Shown: positions 28,601 to 36,459 of the stretch, one piece after another
How the letters are laid out: each line of letters starts with the position of its first letter
How positions within the stretch are numbered: the first letter of the stretch is position 1
DNA from: Roseivirga sp. E12
Lineage (GTDB): Bacteria > Bacteroidota > Bacteroidia > Cytophagales > Cyclobacteriaceae
Length of the DNA: 64,000 bases
NCBI RefSeq assembly: GCF_017592825.1
Contig: NZ_JAGFMD010000007.1
Coordinates: forward strand, 213,547 to 277,546
Direction of reading: 5' to 3'
Translations under genes and position numbers: made by a program
Notes under the pieces: model-generated
The model's input: the letters and a program-made list of their open reading frames with translations, nothing else
The model's database searches: none
What the model was told of the DNA's origin: nothing

Positions 28601-29329
28601 AGGTAGGTACGAGATCGGTGTAGGAATGCTTTTGGAGGCAGTTAATGGAAAAATATGGTCTTTAACACTAAACACCCCTCCATGAATGCCATAAGTATAC
28701 ATTGGGTGGTGGGAAGCTACGATCACTTTTTTGTGAGCATTTCTTAACAGTGCATCTTGAAATAGGGCCGCGACATCAGTGATGCTCGTTACCCCGCAAG
28801 CTTCAGTGGGTTTGTTGCCTTTGTGAAGAAACCATTGGGTGTCTATGGTGATCAGTGTGATTTTATCAGTGAGCTCAACTTCGAATGGCCCAGGGCATCC
28901 ACCAGTCGGTAGCCATACATCTGCACTATCAAGTGCATTTTCAACATACTCCTCCTGTATGTTCAGCCATTCGAGACCATACGCTCTACCTTGTGCCCAA
29001 TCGTGATTACCTGGAATAAATACTCGCCTACCCTGAAAGTCTTTTACTGCGTTGATCTGACCGTTGATGGCTACCTCTGCCTCAGCCCTTAGGGGATGTC
29101 CTTTTGGTGGAAGCCCCTGAGGATAGATATTATCTCCTAAATAAATGACTGCGCCTTTATCGCCAATTTTGGCCAACTCATCCTTAAGCTTAGTGAGTAC
29201 AGGATTCTCAATGGGTTCTCCGGCATCACCAACTAGAAAAACCGAGTATACTGGGTCTTGTTGGAAGGCCATCAAGTTTATATTAGTAAGGAGTAGAGCA
29301 ATAAGTATCGTGAGAAATCTATTTTTCAT
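25646..29329 (-). CDS. Outer-membrane fusion: metallophosphoesterase, CotH/Fam20-kinase-like middle, BamA-like barrel
   Basis: From ATG 29329 it has about 1227 residues with signal peptide LTILIALLLTNINLMAFQ. Residues 28-350 are a calcineurin-type phosphoesterase: VGDAG, YLGDNIYP, IPGNHDW, ASHHP, VAGHEH, so the metal ligands are complete. Residues about 440-640 resemble CotH/Fam20-type atypical kinases: an N-lobe-like SDGKQYVLRS, then GDWDRHDDQW near 594 and PIPRDRDQVF near 619, which parallel the catalytic loop and metal-binding Asp. A linker with GGEDEFELRG follows. From about 880 to the end is a 16-strand BamA/TamA-type barrel, ending FGFYF. The longer frame to 29389 adds 20 residues before the signal and is rejected. 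Phosphatase and barrel calls are firm; the kinase-like call is inference. Confidence 0.85.
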   Translation of the reverse strand: MKNRFLTILIALLLTNINLMAFQQDPVYSVFLVGDAGEPIENPVLTKLKDELAKIGDKGAVIYLGDNIYPQGLPPKGHPLRAEAEVAINGQINAVKDFQGRRVFIPGNHDWAQGRAYGLEWLNIQEEYVENALDSADVWLPTGGCPGPFEVELTDKITLITIDTQWFLHKGNKPTEACGVTSITDVAALFQDALLRNAHKKVIVASHHPMYTYGIHGGVFSVKDHIFPLTASKSIPTPISYLPLPVIGSIYPLYRKWFGNIQDTPHPQYKRFRDGMVQLMSKHPDIIHVAGHEHALEHIEKEGMHFVVSGAGAKNNARVKKKGDAQFASNTMGYARLDYFANGQTKLSFFTPDQGDVKELYTDIVSERPFAPAPEDLMARYSRISFAGKDTLFSASKKYIGRSKFHKSLLGENHRQEWATELRFPIFDIATEKGGLRILKKGGGHQTTSLRLEASDGKQYVLRSMDKNPALTLPPELRNTFIKSVVQDGISASHPYAPLVVPALADAAGIFHANPKIVYIPDDPRFGIYRKELANSLALFEERVNKKQVKEEMFGAGDDVISSPDLYIKLKKDNDNKVDEKFVVRNRLFDMWLGDWDRHDDQWRWIEYDKKDDKNIYQPIPRDRDQVFFAGEGSFKKLAASKWAQPAFKGFEENISYTPAYGFYRIRWFDRYFMTEPSLEDWVNQANELKAALTDEVIESAIGSWPKEIFDLRGEEIIRKLKNRRDKFPEWAADYYKFISKGVDVRGSDKREYFLVERLDDENTKVTMYKISKKGNRDEVLYQRTFKTSVTDEVRLFGFGGEDEFELRGNTDKGILIRIIAGEDDDKIIDESSVRKGKKKTIVYDNIAGTELTASKETKDLRSDTDPAINRYNMEEFDFDVRMPLLSFNFNPDDGLFLGAGFMFKKDGFRKEPFASQQSFTANYALATSSYNLEYNGEFIDVFGKADFLLDASLKAPNFVNNFFGLGNETVYDDDIELTFYRTRFTELLVNPSVNLNLGDKGNINIGARYQSIDIQRSNDRFIADFVNNGLDPNGLFQTKKYAGASIGLHFDTKDNAIVPKRGITFNTEVVYNAGLNNNSSNSTQWNSDVTFRWALGAFSRTSIATRVNYQRSFGDFEFFQASKLDGFNTLRGFRRYRFAGESSFSHQLDLRVDLFEWNNYILPSKVGLILFNDLGRVWVDGEDSNTLHHGYGGGIYLTPFSTFAVNILLAKSEESFAPLVKFGFYF

Positions 29330-29387
29330 GGCACTGAGGTTTTTGGCTTGTTTATTAACGGAAATCATAGAAAATAAATTCACTATC

Positions 29388-29419
29388 AAAAATACTTATG
29401 AATACCTAAGATAGTATTT
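29388..29419. promoter_or_regulatory. Inverted repeat AAATACT-N16-AGTATTT
   Basis: AAATACT at 29390-29396 (AAAAATACT from 29388) and AGTATTT at 29413-29419 lie 61-90 bases upstream of the phosphoesterase-barrel start at 29329. They reproduce the arms of the palindrome at 22567 with wider spacing. Confidence 0.3.
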
Positions 29420-29480
29420 GAATGGTGTTTTAGTGTAGTCTAGAGTATAAACTTTGAAACCGCTCATTGATGAGTATCGA

Positions 29481-30104
29481 TTAGGAAAAAAAGATATGGC
29501 AAAGGATAAAAGCGATTACTGATAGTGAGATTCCGATTGCAAAGATGTTGAACGCCTTTCTCAAATATCCAAATTTGACTTTAAGTCTTTTTCCGAGATG
29601 GTAGATGTCTTTTGAAATGGCGTCATACAAGTCGTCCCCTCCATACATTAACTTTTGCATGCCGCTGACATAAGTCCGCTCGTCTATATCTTGAAAATTA
29701 CCATAAAAGAGCAGGCCAGACGCTTCATGATCTGTGCCATGGCTCAGATCAGGTCTGGTAGCTAATACTGCATATGTGATTGCAACTATGTTAGTCAATG
29801 TAATCAGTATCAGAGGGTAGACTAAGTGTGGGTCCGCATCTAATTGATTCATTACGGTTCCTATCATAATGGAAAGAATTATGGCATTGATAGAGATCAT
29901 AATATTGGCCTTGCGATCTACCATAGTATTGAGGGTATAATGATTTTTAGAAGTCAGGCGAAATAAGGTTTCAGTCCCTCTTTCGGCTCTCGGAGCTACT
30001 TTCGAGAGTTTTTTCATGAGTTCATTTAACTTTTTCTTGTCAATGCCGAGCTCCTCCATTATCAAGGTGTTTTGAAGTTTCTGGCTTTCTTTATTCTCAC
30101 TCAT
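29481..30104 (-). CDS. Pycsar-effector-like (PycTM) membrane protein
   Basis: A 207-residue protein: a charged helical N-terminus (residues 1-45), the conserved RGTETLFRLTSKNHY and DRKANIMISINAII region, hydrophobic helices at about 68-88, 95-115 and 180-203, and LATRPD and LLFYGNF motifs between. This matches the PycTM/DUF5706 family, the membrane effectors of cyclic-pyrimidine (Pycsar) defence. No pyrimidine cyclase gene is in the window, so a defence role is inference. The C-terminal half is clearly paralogous to the HD-fused protein at 31936. It is divergent from the Crp/Fnr regulator. Confidence 0.85.
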   Translation of the reverse strand: MSENKESQKLQNTLIMEELGIDKKKLNELMKKLSKVAPRAERGTETLFRLTSKNHYTLNTMVDRKANIMISINAIILSIMIGTVMNQLDADPHLVYPLILITLTNIVAITYAVLATRPDLSHGTDHEASGLLFYGNFQDIDERTYVSGMQKLMYGGDDLYDAISKDIYHLGKRLKVKFGYLRKAFNIFAIGISLSVIAFILCHIFFS

Positions 30105-30303
30105 AAACTATGAATTGGTGGTAGGTGAAGGTAATGAGACTGCTTTGGACAGAATGTATTCTAGAAGTCAAAACTATCAGGGAGTGTAGCCTGAAGTACA
30201 AACTGGGATTTTCGTACTTGCTGAAAATGAGACACAAAACCAATTTCGTCCATGCGTGTTCAATTAGTATTAAATTGGAGATTCACGTAAGGCCCTTAAA
30301 CTA

Positions 30304-30969
30304 ATGAGATTGGTAAACTACTGGTATTTGGAAGAGTCCTTCAATATGATGAAGAGAATTGGTATGCGTGAAATGATGAATCTTTGCGAGCTTTTAGTGA
30401 TGAAGAGCTATCGCAAAGGTCAGTATATCAAGACGGAGGATCAACCAGACGATACCATATTCTTTATCAAGAAGGGGCAGGTGAAAATTGGAGGCTTTGA
30501 TGCTGAAGGGAATGAAACTCTCCGATACATCCTTGGTAAGGGTCATATTTTCGGAGAATCTAGACTTATGGGAGACTCACAACCTGAATACTTCGCTAAA
30601 ACACAGAGTGAAACCCAGATTTGCTATATATCTGCTGATATGATGGAAAATCTAATGGAGCAATATCCCAAGCTGAACAACTCTGTTACTAAGGTTTCAT
30701 GGAAAAAGGTAAGCAAGCTAGAGAGGCGACTGAATGGACTTTTATACAAAGATGCCAAGACTCGGATAATAGATTTCTTAAAAGATCATCTGCGCGAATA
30801 TGGTATTGAGCAAGGCGATGGAAGCTTTAGCTCAAAGACTGTATTCTCACACTCCGATATCGCAAAGTTGACATCTACCAGTCGCCAGACAGTGAACAAC
30901 GTAATCAGTAATTATCGTAAAGAAGGCCTACTTTTCTATGATCGAAGTGAATTTGGAATGAGGCTGTGA
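30304..30969 (+). CDS. Crp/Fnr-family transcription regulator
   Basis: A 221-residue protein with an N-terminal cyclic-nucleotide-binding-type beta-roll at about residues 25-140 (GQYIKTEDQPDDTIFFIKKG, GHIFGESRL) and a C-terminal winged helix at 170-221 with recognition helix TSRQTVNNVISNYRKEG. No Fe-S cysteine cluster is seen. The FGE motif is present, but the Arg-Ser pair of cAMP-binding CRP is not obvious, so the ligand is uncertain. It lies between two PycTM-type genes and is divergent from the first (199-base gap). It may control them. Confidence 0.93.
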   Translation: MRLVNYWYLEESFNMMKRIGMREMMNLCELLVMKSYRKGQYIKTEDQPDDTIFFIKKGQVKIGGFDAEGNETLRYILGKGHIFGESRLMGDSQPEYFAKTQSETQICYISADMMENLMEQYPKLNNSVTKVSWKKVSKLERRLNGLLYKDAKTRIIDFLKDHLREYGIEQGDGSFSSKTVFSHSDIAKLTSTSRQTVNNVISNYRKEGLLFYDRSEFGMRL

Positions 30970-30976
30970 AGCCAGT

Positions 30977-31807
30977 TTAATTAGCTGTAAACCTTAAAAT
31001 TGTACCACCCTCGCCTTCTACCTCATTTGAAATGTATAAGTCTCCATTGGGCATAAATGCAATGCCTTCAGGTTGTGGAAATAGGCTGCTTTTTAGTTTG
31101 GTCAGGTGCTTGGGCTTACCATCAGTACCGAACACTAAGAGTGAACGCTGTACGAAAGACAGAACATAGACTTCTCCACTTGTCGGATGAACAGCTACCG
31201 CTGATGGCTTAAACTTGAACTTGCTACCGACTACGCGCTTGAGCTCTTTGTCTTGGATTACATGGAGGGGAGTCTTTTTAAAACTCCCAGTAGGCAGGTG
31301 AAAACCGTAAATTGCTTTACCCTTAACATCGACATTTTTGATGTCGCCATCGGCTTTCAAGGCAATAAGAAGATGTTCAGTGTGAGGGTCATGACCTAGC
31401 CCTTCCACATCATTGCCAGAATCGAAGGGTGTTTTTATTTCTTCCACCACACCTTCCATTTGAACATTGAAGCGATAGAGCTTGCCATTACTTTTTATAG
31501 CATAGATATAATCTCCTACTCGTTCTATTCCCTCAAAATCTCCATCCCCATGAAACCTTACTCGGTGGACAATCTTTCTTGATCTAAGATCATAGACATA
31601 CATTCTTCCTTGCTCGTCATTGAGCATTGCCAATTGATTGTCGTCATAATATGAGAGTGCTGAGACTTCCTCTAAGTACTCGGGGAGCACAAAAATCTCA
31701 TCCGGATTCTTTAGGTCATAGGCAAATACGCTATCTGCCTGGCCAAAACACTCAGAATAAATTCCTGCTGTGAGTAAAATAAAGATGATCCTTAACGTTT
31801 CTCTCAT
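30977..31807 (-). CDS. Secreted SdiA-regulated-like beta-propeller protein
   Basis: A 276-residue protein with a signal peptide (residues 5-22, SECFGQ) and a six-bladed-propeller pattern (VSALSYYDDNQLAMLND, FEGIERVGDYIYAI, DVEGLGHDPHTEHLLIAL, PSAVAVHPTSGEVYVLS, PEGIAFMPNGDLYISNE). This is the pattern of the SdiA-regulated domain family, found in periplasmic proteins of unknown role. It is convergent with the Crp/Fnr gene (7 bases apart) and divergent from the HD-PycTM gene across a gap with a 13-base direct repeat that begins in its own start codon. Confidence 0.82.
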   Translation of the reverse strand: MRETLRIIFILLTAGIYSECFGQADSVFAYDLKNPDEIFVLPEYLEEVSALSYYDDNQLAMLNDEQGRMYVYDLRSRKIVHRVRFHGDGDFEGIERVGDYIYAIKSNGKLYRFNVQMEGVVEEIKTPFDSGNDVEGLGHDPHTEHLLIALKADGDIKNVDVKGKAIYGFHLPTGSFKKTPLHVIQDKELKRVVGSKFKFKPSAVAVHPTSGEVYVLSFVQRSLLVFGTDGKPKHLTKLKSSLFPQPEGIAFMPNGDLYISNEVEGEGGTILRFTAN

Positions 31808-31865
31808 GACTTATGGAACAAAAATACACATGTAATGATTCATGTAAGTAGAATGACTTATGGAA
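31806..31865. repeat. Direct repeat ATGACTTATGGAA (two copies)
   Basis: Identical 13-mers at 31806-31818 and 31853-31865, 47 bases apart, with further similarity after each (CAAAAA / TAACAA). Between them CATGTAA occurs twice, 12 bases apart (31829 and 31841). They lie in the divergent gap between the propeller gene and the HD-PycTM gene and may be operator sites. Confidence 0.5.
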
Positions 31866-31935
31866 TAACAAAATTGGTCATTGTATGTAATTTAAAATGA
31901 GCCCATTATATTTATAAGCTTTATATTCAAAATTG

Positions 31936-33159
31936 GTGGCAAGCGAGAATATTTTAATTGAAGTTGAAGAGTACGCAAAAGGAATCTTGACAAACGATGT
32001 TCCTAAGAAGTTTGTGTACCATGATGACTATCATACCGAACGAGTGGTGAGTGCCGCAAAAATGATCGGTCGTGAAAGTGGTCTTTCCGAGGATGAGATC
32101 GAGCTTGTTACGATAGCCGCTTGGTTTCACGATACCGGATACAAAGACGGTTGTGCTAACCATGAGGCGACTAGCCGAGAAATCGCCAAGTCCTTTCTAG
32201 AATCAAAGTCATATCAAGAAGAAAAGATTGCAATTATTGAAGGCTGTATTGAGGCAACTAAGATGCCTCAGAGCCCCAAAAGCCTCATTGAGCAGGTGCT
32301 TTGCGATGCCGATCTACATCACTTAGCGTGCAATGACTATCATGAGATGTCAGAGAAAATGCACAAGGAGATTGAGATGATGAAAGAAAAGTCCATTGAT
32401 ACGGACACTTGGAATGAGATGAATTTTGAGTTCTTCAAAGACCATGAGTTTTTCACCCCTTATGCTAAAACACAATTGCAGCCTATTAAAGAGCAGAATC
32501 TAGCTTCCATAAAGAAAGCCTATAAGAAGGCCAAAAAAGATAAAAAGTACATTGAGACGCTTGAAGCCAAAATTGTCAAGCTAGAAGGAAAAGTACAGTT
32601 AAAACCTGATAGAGGTATTGAGACTATGTTTCGAACCACTTCAAAGAATCACTTAGAACTGAGTGGTATGGCTGATAACAAGGCCAACATTATGATTTCC
32701 GTCAATACTATTATTCTATCTGTAGTCGTTTCGGTTTTGATCAGAAAGCTCAATGAGTACCCAAATTTGGTACTACCTACCATCATGTTAATCATTGTCT
32801 GTTTGACCGCCATTGTCTTGGCTATTCTGGCCACTAGACCTAATGTTTCTTCAGGTGTATTTACGGAAGATGACGTTTTGGGCAGAAAAACGAACCTGCT
32901 CTTCTTTGGTAATTTCCATAAGATGAAGCTAGATCGGTATGACTGGGCTATGAAAGAGATGATGAAAGATGGTGAATACCTTTATGGTAGCATGATCAAA
33001 GACATCTATTTTCTAGGAGTAGTACTGGGTAAAAAGTATAAACTGCTTAGACTTTGCTACACCACCTTTATGATAGGCTTTGTCCTGTCGATAATCGCTT
33101 TTGTGTGCGCAATGCTACTCTTTCCACCGCAGGAACAAACGGGCTTTTACACTTTTTAG
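31936..33159 (+). CDS. HD-domain phosphohydrolase fused to a Pycsar-effector (PycTM) membrane domain
   Basis: About 407 residues. Residues 20-190 are an HD domain with metal ligands His33 (DDYHT), His65-Asp66 (WFHDTG), a further His (NHEATSREI) and Asp124/126 (CDADLHHL). A charged helix follows (residues 190-220). The PycTM domain spans 220-407: RGIETMFRTTSKNHLEL, DNKANIMISVNTIILS, LATRPN, LLFFGNF and three hydrophobic helices. The start is GTG 31936 or TTG 31933; no ATG is near. HD domains can hydrolyse nucleotide second messengers, so the protein could combine signal degradation with membrane effector activity. This is inference. A stand-alone PycTM paralogue lies 1.8 kb upstream. Confidence 0.85.
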   Translation: MASENILIEVEEYAKGILTNDVPKKFVYHDDYHTERVVSAAKMIGRESGLSEDEIELVTIAAWFHDTGYKDGCANHEATSREIAKSFLESKSYQEEKIAIIEGCIEATKMPQSPKSLIEQVLCDADLHHLACNDYHEMSEKMHKEIEMMKEKSIDTDTWNEMNFEFFKDHEFFTPYAKTQLQPIKEQNLASIKKAYKKAKKDKKYIETLEAKIVKLEGKVQLKPDRGIETMFRTTSKNHLELSGMADNKANIMISVNTIILSVVVSVLIRKLNEYPNLVLPTIMLIIVCLTAIVLAILATRPNVSSGVFTEDDVLGRKTNLLFFGNFHKMKLDRYDWAMKEMMKDGEYLYGSMIKDIYFLGVVLGKKYKLLRLCYTTFMIGFVLSIIAFVCAMLLFPPQEQTGFYTF

Positions 33160-33194
33160 AAAAAGCTTAGCTTAGTTAGCCTAAGTTCAGGGCT

Positions 33195-35594
33195 ATGCTA
33201 AAGAATTACTTTTTAATCGTTCTCCGCACCATTCGAAAAAATCCTGGCTATGCAGGGGTCAATATTCTCGGGTTAACACTGGGTATCACTGCCTTCTTGA
33301 TGATCGTATTGGTGGTTAGGTATGAGCTGAGCTACGATAAATTTCATTCAGAAACAGAGAAGATTTTTCGGATCAATAATGAGCTTAGATTATCCAGTGG
33401 TAATTATAAGTATCCGACAACAGCTTCGGCCTTTGGACCCGGCTTACTAAACGAAATGCCTGAAGTGACTGCCTTCACCCGGCTGGGCGGAGCAGGCCAA
33501 CAAATCATTATTGAGGTAGAAACAGAGTTATTTAAAGAAGAGAATCACTTTTTTGCTGATAGCACTTTCCTTGAGTTTTTCAATTTTGACTTGTTGCGTG
33601 GTAATAAATCTGAGGTTTTGGACGACCCTAATACTGCTGTTTTTACCGAGTCAGCAGCCATGCGATACTTTGGTACACGGGATGTGATTGGTAAAGAATT
33701 TAAGGTAAAAGGAGGCAATGAAACCAATTATGTGGTCACAGGTCTATTGAAAGATATTCCCCAAAACTCTCATATTCAATTTCAAATCCTACTGTCTATT
33801 GAGACATTAAGAAACGGAGGCAATGGACTCAATAATTGGAATGCTCAGGGCTTCTATACTTTCATCAGGTTGACCGATCCTGTTCATGCTGAAAAGGTGA
33901 TGACAACCATGTTGGACCTGAGGGACAAGAATGTCAATAAGGAGCAGCAGAATGTTGTAAACCCGGACCTAACCCCGTTCGAAGACATTCACCTGAAGTC
34001 GAATTTGAGAAATGAAATAGTACCAAACGGCAGCATGGATGTTGTCTATATCTTTTCTGCCATAGCCGTTTTTGTATTGGTGATCGCAGGGATCAATTAT
34101 ATGAACCTAGCTACTGCCAGATCTGCTCGAAGAGCCCAGGAAGTGGGTATTCGTAAGGTTTTAGGCGCGTATAAAAAGCAGTTGGTTAGTCAATTTCTGA
34201 GCGAATCAATTATGCTGACCTTGATAGCTACCTTACTTTCTGTTGGAATAGTAGCCTTGCTATTGGGACCATTCGGAGTGTATATCAATAAGTCCTTGAC
34301 CTTGGATATGCTGCTAGATTTGGAAGTGATTGGTCTACTTGGAGGCGTCCTTTTAATCATCGGTTTTGGGTCGGGGATTTACCCCGCATTGTTTCTTTCT
34401 GCCTTTAGGCCAGCTATTGTATTAAAAGGGAAGCTCGTTCCAGGAATGGGAAGCTCGGGTTTCTTTAGAAAGGCTCTGGTTGTTTTTCAGTTCGTTATCT
34501 CGATCGTGATGATGATTGGCACCACAATGGTTTACAATCAGTTGAGCTTTATGAAGAACAAGTCATTGGGCTTTCGAAAAGACAATATCCTTGTTGTTTC
34601 AAACACCAATCAGGCCATCACACCTCAGCTCAACACTTTCAAGAATGAGCTGGTGAATCACCCGAATGTTGAGGCAGTGACAGCCACCTTAAGTAAGCCT
34701 GGAGGTCTTAGACCAATAATGTTTGTAAAGTCAGAAACAGTTATCGATGACGAAGGAGGGCTCAACCTTGCTGGAATCAATATTGATTTTGACTACATGA
34801 GTACCATGGAGATTGAAATTGTTGACGGCAGGGACTTCGATTCACAAACGCCTACAGATTCTACCGCTGCTATCATTGTAAACCGACAAGCTGCTCAAGA
34901 ACTGAACCTCGAAGACCCTGTAGGTAAGATGATCGAGGTCCGAAACTTCCAGGGTCAGTGGGAGAGGAAAAGAATTATAGGCCTAATTGACAATATCAAT
35001 TTCGAGCCATTACAGCGGAAAACAGAATCGTGTTTTTATGCCAACTTCTTGCCGAATTATCAACACCTATTTATCAAACTAGGAGAGGAGGATGCATCGC
35101 AAACAATACAACATGTAGAGGAGTTATGGGCGAAGTTTGCACCCGCTCAACCCTTTGAGTATTCTTTTCTTGACGATGATTTAAATGCCTTGTACAGCTC
35201 TGAAGAAGAGCTCAGCCAGATCATAATCTATTTTGCTTTTCTAGCGATTGGTATTGCTTGCCTTGGTCTTTTTGGCCTTGCCTCATTCTCTACTGAACAG
35301 CGAATTAAGGAGATAGGAGTGCGTAAGGTGCTTGGCGCTACACTAGGACAAGTGCTTTTCTTGCTGTCCAAAGACTTTGCAACGCTGATTGTATTGGCTA
35401 TTCTAATTGCCTCGCCTGCGGCTTATTATTTGACCAACTTGTGGCTTCAAAACTTTGCCTTTGCCGTAGAGGTGACTGTCACCACCTTTTTGGTGGCCGG
35501 CTTGGGCGCTTTAGTGATTGCCCTCTTGACGGTGAGCTATAAAACTTGCATGGCAGCTATATCCAATCCAGTGAAGGCTTTGAGATCAGAATAA
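33195..35594 (+). CDS. MacB/FtsX-type ABC transporter permease
   Basis: A 799-residue protein with a duplicated layout: an N-terminal helix (residues 20-42), a periplasmic MacB_PCD region, three helices at about 280-400 (INYMNLATARSARRAQEVGIRKVLGA), a helix near 425-445, a second periplasmic region, and three helices at about 675-790 (STEQRIKEIGVRKVLGA). The repeated GVRKVLGA/GIRKVLGA coupling motif is diagnostic. Such permeases act with a separate ATPase in export, lipoprotein handling or mechanotransmission. The ATPase gene lies 140 bases downstream on the same strand. Substrate unknown. Confidence 0.93.
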   Translation: MLKNYFLIVLRTIRKNPGYAGVNILGLTLGITAFLMIVLVVRYELSYDKFHSETEKIFRINNELRLSSGNYKYPTTASAFGPGLLNEMPEVTAFTRLGGAGQQIIIEVETELFKEENHFFADSTFLEFFNFDLLRGNKSEVLDDPNTAVFTESAAMRYFGTRDVIGKEFKVKGGNETNYVVTGLLKDIPQNSHIQFQILLSIETLRNGGNGLNNWNAQGFYTFIRLTDPVHAEKVMTTMLDLRDKNVNKEQQNVVNPDLTPFEDIHLKSNLRNEIVPNGSMDVVYIFSAIAVFVLVIAGINYMNLATARSARRAQEVGIRKVLGAYKKQLVSQFLSESIMLTLIATLLSVGIVALLLGPFGVYINKSLTLDMLLDLEVIGLLGGVLLIIGFGSGIYPALFLSAFRPAIVLKGKLVPGMGSSGFFRKALVVFQFVISIVMMIGTTMVYNQLSFMKNKSLGFRKDNILVVSNTNQAITPQLNTFKNELVNHPNVEAVTATLSKPGGLRPIMFVKSETVIDDEGGLNLAGINIDFDYMSTMEIEIVDGRDFDSQTPTDSTAAIIVNRQAAQELNLEDPVGKMIEVRNFQGQWERKRIIGLIDNINFEPLQRKTESCFYANFLPNYQHLFIKLGEEDASQTIQHVEELWAKFAPAQPFEYSFLDDDLNALYSSEEELSQIIIYFAFLAIGIACLGLFGLASFSTEQRIKEIGVRKVLGATLGQVLFLLSKDFATLIVLAILIASPAAYYLTNLWLQNFAFAVEVTVTTFLVAGLGALVIALLTVSYKTCMAAISNPVKALRSE

Positions 35595-35734
35595 AAGTGT
35601 CATAATCGAACAAGGGTGATCGAAATTGTACATATTTCAATAGTGTACTCTTCGCCTAAAGCCTAAAATCAATATATTCGCTATTGGCATATAAATTGGT
35701 AAATGCATTGAGGTCAAAACATTAATCAAGACAA

Positions 35735-36409
35735 ATGATAAAACTACAAGACATTGATAAATACATCGATTCTAAGTATCAGAGAACTTTCATTCTGAAG
35801 GGGATCGACTTAGAAATTGAACAAGGTGAGTTCGTAACCATCATGGGGCCTAGTGGAGCCGGTAAATCAACTTTAATGAACATCATTGGAATGTTGGACG
35901 AACCTTCGCAAGGAGAGTATTACTTCTTCGATGAACCCATCCATAAAATGAAGGAACGCAAGCGTTCTGAGTTACATAAACATCATATCGGCTTTGTATT
36001 TCAAGCTTATCACTTGATTGATGAATTGACGGTTTATGAAAACATTGAGACACCTCTCTTGTACAAGGGAGTAAAGTCTTCGGAAAGAAAAAGTCTAGTC
36101 GCAGAAATGCTGGATCGTTTCCAAATGGTAGCGAAGAAGGATCTTTTTCCAGAACAACTTTCGGGTGGTCAGCAACAATTAGTAGGTGTAGCAAGGGCAT
36201 TGATTGGTCAGCCTAAGCTTTTACTTGCCGATGAGCCTACCGGTAACCTGCATTCAGATCAGGCTGAAGAAATCATGGAACTCTTCCAGAAACTGAATGA
36301 AGAAGGAATGACAATCATCCAGGTAACCCACTCTAAAGAGAATGCATCGTATGGAAAGCGAACCATCAACTTAGTGGATGGCGGACTTGATAGAGACGAT
36401 AGGCACTAG
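35735..36409 (+). CDS. ABC transporter ATP-binding protein (MacB/LolD type)
   Basis: A 224-residue ATPase with Walker A GPSGAGKST, Q-loop VFQAYH, signature LSGGQQQ, Walker B LLLADEPTGNL and switch His (VTHSKE). Family class matches MacB/LolD/FtsE-type transporters, which pair with permeases like the preceding gene. It is followed by a strong bidirectional terminator shared with the convergent crtW-like gene. Confidence 0.95.
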   Translation: MIKLQDIDKYIDSKYQRTFILKGIDLEIEQGEFVTIMGPSGAGKSTLMNIIGMLDEPSQGEYYFFDEPIHKMKERKRSELHKHHIGFVFQAYHLIDELTVYENIETPLLYKGVKSSERKSLVAEMLDRFQMVAKKDLFPEQLSGGQQQLVGVARALIGQPKLLLADEPTGNLHSDQAEEIMELFQKLNEEGMTIIQVTHSKENASYGKRTINLVDGGLDRDDRH

Positions 36410-36427
36410 AGTCTAGCCAAAAAAATT

Positions 36428-36459
36428 AAAAGTCATCTCATATCGAGATGACTTTTTTT
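36428..36459. terminator. Bidirectional rho-independent terminator
   Basis: Perfect stem AGTCATCTC (36431-36439) / GAGATGACT (36445-36453) with loop ATATC, extended by A-T pairs, with a T run on one strand and an A run on the other. It sits between the convergent ABC ATPase and crtW genes and overlaps the crtW stop codon. Confidence 0.88.
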
